64,000 bases of DNA, from positions 1 to 64,000 of the forward strand of contig QFZU02000160.1 in assembly GCA_003260025.2 (NCBI GenBank), in the 5' to 3' direction. The stretch comes from Microbispora triticiradicis. Lineage in GTDB: Bacteria; Actinomycetota; Actinomycetes; Streptosporangiales; Streptosporangiaceae. The position numbers were made by a program, and so were the translations under genes. Within the stretch, counting starts at the first letter, position 1. Every line of letters begins with the position of its first letter. The notes beneath the pieces were generated by a model, which saw only the letters and a list, made by a program, of their open reading frames with translations, was not told where the DNA came from and searched no databases. Below are positions 61,053-64,000 of the stretch, piece after piece.

Positions 61053-61173
61053 GGCTTCGCTCACAGCGGCAGCGGACCCTCTGTGGCCGGGCCCGGCGTT
61101 TCCGCCGGTGTCCCGGCCACAGCCGTCCGTCCCGAGACGCTCACGGAGACGCGCCCCGGGAGGCGGGGAAAGG

Positions 61174-63816
61174 TCAGGACCGCTTCCAGAAGGAGCGCCG
61201 GCGCTCCTTCTCCGTCGCGGAGCTGTGCCTGCCCTCGCCGTCACCGGCGCCGTGCTCGCCTTCGCCGTGACGGGCGCCGTGCTCGCCCCGCCCGGAGCCG
61301 CCGACCAGGGCGGTCAGCAGATCGACGGCCCGCCGCCAGAGGTCGTCGAGCGAGCTTTCGGCCCACTCGGCCTTGTCGAGGTCGGCTGCCAGCGCGAGAA
61401 GGCCGGGGTGACTCCCCACCATCTGGGCGACGACTCGCAGGCGGCTGGCGAGATCCGCCAGGTAGCGCCGGCGCTCCCGCTCCGGCAGCGACTCCGCCTG
61501 GCCCAGTCTCGTGAGCTCCTCGGTCAGCAGGGGCCGTACGCCGTCGAGGTCCGTCAGCGCCGCGGGCTCGGAGCCACGACGCGACAGGAAGCCTCCGGCG
61601 GAGAACCCTCGGGACGGACGCGCCCCGCCGCCCGGTGCGCCCGGAGCCGGAGCCAGAGGTGGGGGCGGTGCGGCGGCGAAGGGCGCGCTCGGCGCGACAG
61701 CCCCGGAGACCGCTCCGATGGGCGCGTCCGCCGCCGTGCCGGGTGCGGCCTCCGCGCTGCTGGTGACGGAGGCCATCCTGGCCATCATCGGCGCTCCGGC
61801 CACCATCATCGGCATCGCGGCGGGTATCTCCCACCCGCTCGGCGGTTCGACCGGCTGGAGGACGCGATGCTCCGGAGCGCCTTCACTGGTCACATGGGTG
61901 TCGACGGCCACGAACGCGGTGAACCGGCACAGCACACCGAAGCGGAGCGAGATGTCGATGATCTGCTGCTCCAGTGAGCGGTCGCCCACCGCGTATCGGT
62001 CTTCCAGGCTGCGCAGATGCGCCCGCGCCCACACGGCCCGCGCCGCGCCGTCCCGGGCGGGACGGCCCTCGACGCGCTCCTCCCAGGTACGCCCGTCGGC
62101 CGTGCGGCCGTGCACGGTGAGAGCGCCCGCCGTCCGGCCCCGGTAACGCCCGGTCACGACCAGCGGGACCCCCGGGTAGAGCGAACCGGCGTGCGTGACG
62201 GTGCCCGGCACCAGGTCGACGCCCTCGGCCCGCACGGAGACGTCGGTCACCAGCGGTGAGCCGATCCGCCGGTGGATGTGCTCCATCGCCTCGTCGAGAC
62301 GGTCCTCCGACTCGACCAGTTCGCAGCGGCCGGAGCCGAGCAGGGCCAGCCGGCCGAGGAACCCCGCGTTCACCGCCCTGTCGATGCCCACGGTGTGGAC
62401 GCGGGTGCCGCCCAGCCGGGGGCCGACGCGTTCGAGGATCTCGTCCTCGTTGCCCACCTGGCCGTCGGTGACCAGCACGAGCACCCGATCGCGTGCGGGC
62501 TCGCCCGGGAGGTCGTCGTCCCGCTCGCCCAGCAGGCGCAGGGCCTCCTCAAGGGGGGCGAGCATTTCGGTGCCGCCCCGGGCGCCGAGCCGGGCGAGAT
62601 GTTCGACGGCGCGGTACCGGTTGCGGTCGGTGCCCTCCACCAGGCCACCCGGGAACGCGCGCTCGACCACGGAGTCGAACGAGAGCACGGCGAACCGGTC
62701 GTGCCGGGTGAGTGTGTCGACGATGCGGGCCGCGGCGCGGCGAGCCGCCACCATCTTCCATCCGGTCATGCTGCCCGAGCGGTCGAGCAGCAGGACGACG
62801 TCCCGGGGCGCGGACCGTGCCGTGTCCTCGGGCGGAGGCAGCAGGGTGAGCACGAAGGTCCCCTCCGGGGTTCCCAAGGCATCGCCCGCCTCGCCTCCGG
62901 CCGCCTCCCGTCCGGCCGTCGTCTCGCCTGCCCGCGGCTCGCGGCCCGCGGGTCCGGCGGGGACGCGCTCCGGCACGCCTCCCGGCGCGTCCGGCACACC
63001 GCCGGACAGGGTGTCCGGGACGAGGGCGAGGGACGAGGAGGCGTCGAACGCCAGGCGCAGGATGAAGTCGCGGTCGAGCCGTTCGCCGGGCCGCAGGGTG
63101 ATCGTGTCGCCCTCTCGCTCGACCTCGTGCAGGCTGGAGCGGACCTCCCGCAGGCCGAGCCCGGCGGAGTCGACGGTGGTCGTGAGCGACAGCCGTACCG
63201 GGGACGGGAACCCGGGCAGCAGGACCGGCGGTGAGATGCGGGAGGCGTCGGGCACGGCGTCCGTGTCGGGCGCGACGCCGTCACCCGCGGCGGGCCCGGA
63301 CAGGGGAGCCCCCGGTATGTAGCGGGGCGCCACGACCAGCGGGAAGCGGAACTCGGCCGCGCCGTCCTCGTAGGGGAGCGGCTGGCTCATCGTGAGCCGG
63401 ACGACCACGCGCTCCCGGGGGACGATGTTGCCGACCCGGATCGTGAAGACGTCGGGCCGGTCCTCCTCGGCGATCGCCGCGCGCCTGCCCTCGGCGAGCG
63501 CGCGGTCGTAGTCGGCCCGCGCCTGGCCGCGCTCCTTGAGCACGCCGTCGATCACCCGGTCGTCCGCCTCCATGCGGAAGGCGGTGACCGCCGCTCGCGG
63601 CGGCAGCGGAAAGACGTACGTCGCCTCAAGCGACACGTCGAACGGGTTGCGGAAGGTCTGGACGACCTCGACGCCGGCCACCAGCCCGGTGAGACGCGCG
63701 GTGACGTCGACGCTCTCCAGAGGGAGGTTGCCCTTCGCGGTTTCGAGCGCGCCGAGCCCGGCGTGCGGCTCGGGCAGGCACTCCTCCGGCCGCAGAGGTG
63801 TGATGGGAACGGTCAT
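61174..63816 (-). CDS. VIT and von Willebrand factor A domain protein
   Basis: 880 residues. A VIT (inter-alpha-trypsin-like) domain at about 1-150 (LPLESVDVTARLTGLVAGVEVVQTFRN, AVTAFRMEADDRVIDG) precedes a VWA domain with the MIDAS motif VVLLLDRSGSMTGWK (DxSxS) and VLVTDGQVGNED. Between them is a Ser/Gly/Ala-rich linker with low complexity (about 290-330). The C-terminal 350 residues add a beta-rich region and a helical tail. Such proteins act as metal-dependent adhesion or assembly factors. The start overlaps the stop of the upstream gene (ATGA). Confidence 0.88.
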   Translation of the reverse strand: MTVPITPLRPEECLPEPHAGLGALETAKGNLPLESVDVTARLTGLVAGVEVVQTFRNPFDVSLEATYVFPLPPRAAVTAFRMEADDRVIDGVLKERGQARADYDRALAEGRRAAIAEEDRPDVFTIRVGNIVPRERVVVRLTMSQPLPYEDGAAEFRFPLVVAPRYIPGAPLSGPAAGDGVAPDTDAVPDASRISPPVLLPGFPSPVRLSLTTTVDSAGLGLREVRSSLHEVEREGDTITLRPGERLDRDFILRLAFDASSSLALVPDTLSGGVPDAPGGVPERVPAGPAGREPRAGETTAGREAAGGEAGDALGTPEGTFVLTLLPPPEDTARSAPRDVVLLLDRSGSMTGWKMVAARRAAARIVDTLTRHDRFAVLSFDSVVERAFPGGLVEGTDRNRYRAVEHLARLGARGGTEMLAPLEEALRLLGERDDDLPGEPARDRVLVLVTDGQVGNEDEILERVGPRLGGTRVHTVGIDRAVNAGFLGRLALLGSGRCELVESEDRLDEAMEHIHRRIGSPLVTDVSVRAEGVDLVPGTVTHAGSLYPGVPLVVTGRYRGRTAGALTVHGRTADGRTWEERVEGRPARDGAARAVWARAHLRSLEDRYAVGDRSLEQQIIDISLRFGVLCRFTAFVAVDTHVTSEGAPEHRVLQPVEPPSGWEIPAAMPMMVAGAPMMARMASVTSSAEAAPGTAADAPIGAVSGAVAPSAPFAAAPPPPLAPAPGAPGGGARPSRGFSAGGFLSRRGSEPAALTDLDGVRPLLTEELTRLGQAESLPERERRRYLADLASRLRVVAQMVGSHPGLLALAADLDKAEWAESSLDDLWRRAVDLLTALVGGSGRGEHGARHGEGEHGAGDGEGRHSSATEKERRRSFWKRS

Positions 63817-64000
63817 GAGGTCATCCCCTTGCGTGTCTCGGAATCCGTTGAGTCCCAGGGCGTCGTGGTCTCGGTGTCCTCGAAGGGCCCGGCCAGGCCG
63901 AGCGCGCCGAGTGCCGCGAGGAGCGGAGCGGCGGCCCGGCGCAGCGCGGCCGCCTCGTCGCCGTCCGGCGTGCGGTGGGCCGATTCGAGCAGGACCGTCA
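63813..64000 (-). CDS. C-terminus of an unidentified protein; runs off the right edge
   Basis: Only about 61 codons remain: an Ala/Leu/Arg-rich helix (AALRRAAAPLLAALGALG) and an acidic/Thr tail ending near SETRKGMTS. The stop overlaps the VIT-VWA start (ATGA), so the two genes are cotranslated. Function cannot be judged from this piece. Confidence 0.7.
   Translation of the reverse strand, partial: TVLLESAHRTPDGDEAAALRRAAAPLLAALGALGLAGPFEDTETTTPWDSTDSETRKGMTS

Overview
The window is chromosomal DNA of a high-GC Gram-positive actinomycete. Signs are the very high GC content with G/C-ending codons, many GTG starts, ATGA/GTGA gene overlaps, an actinobacterial bcc-aa3 respiratory gene set, a mycothiol-type maleylpyruvate isomerase, a PimB-like mannosyltransferase and DUF3043. 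The pspA-pspAA-htpX-pspAB cluster suggests the Streptosporangiales (Streptosporangiaceae or a relative); this is inferred from recalled family distributions, not from a search. No tRNA, rRNA, insertion sequence, prophage or CRISPR array was seen.

Layout. 1-3354: 2-oxoacid dehydrogenase E2 (partial) and E3, then leucyl aminopeptidase. 3428-6017: GntR regulator with two candidate operators, a DUF1648 membrane protein and a CPBP protease carrying a 30-bp repeat. 6123-8439: cobU/cobS. 8571-15284: a small protein, an aldo/keto reductase, a membrane-anchored SUKH protein, DUF3043, the PspA envelope-stress operon and a mycothiol-dependent enzyme. 15332-19700: nadA, an ErpA-type Fe-S carrier, a PfkB kinase and a coupled cysteine desulfurase/TusA pair. 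19889-28380: ctaCDF, an L,D-transpeptidase, and ctaE-qcrCAB on the opposite strand; together these encode the cytochrome bcc-aa3 branch. 28543-31676: receiver-like protein, trpD, orphan kinase, stand-alone Lrp-ligand domain and a helix-hairpin-helix peptide. 31808-34076: a lower-GC island with an EACC1 protein and a caspase-TM-propeller protein, the best conflict-system candidate here. 34334-40255: DEDDh/GIY-YIG nuclease, CBM2-PL9 pectate lyase, acetyltransferase and NYN protein. 40391-43565: two NlpC/P60 hydrolases, the second behind a CRP-type site and a c-di-AMP riboswitch, plus a HELTH protease. 43701-49775: mannosyltransferase, NRAMP transporter with a His-rich repeat, manganese catalase and acyl-CoA ligase. 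50058-56014: metallophosphoesterase, then SRPBCC/ArsA-like/CxxC protein/glucokinase, EEP hydrolase and a secreted propeller protein. 56049-64000: membrane protein, serine hydrolase, PlsC, MFS pump with a coupled leader ORF, homocysteine methyltransferase, VIT-VWA protein and a partial gene.

Themes. Most of the window is conserved housekeeping (respiration, NAD, Fe-S, B12, cell wall). The regulatory highlight is 41414-41827: a perfect TGTGA-N6-TCACA site centred 41.5 bp before a predicted start, a long leader with a c-di-AMP riboswitch, and a well-spaced Shine-Dalgarno before a CTG codon. Short tandem duplications (10 to 30 bp) recur both between genes and inside loops of membrane proteins, which suggests slippage-generated variation. 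All statements come from reading the sequence; no database search was run.
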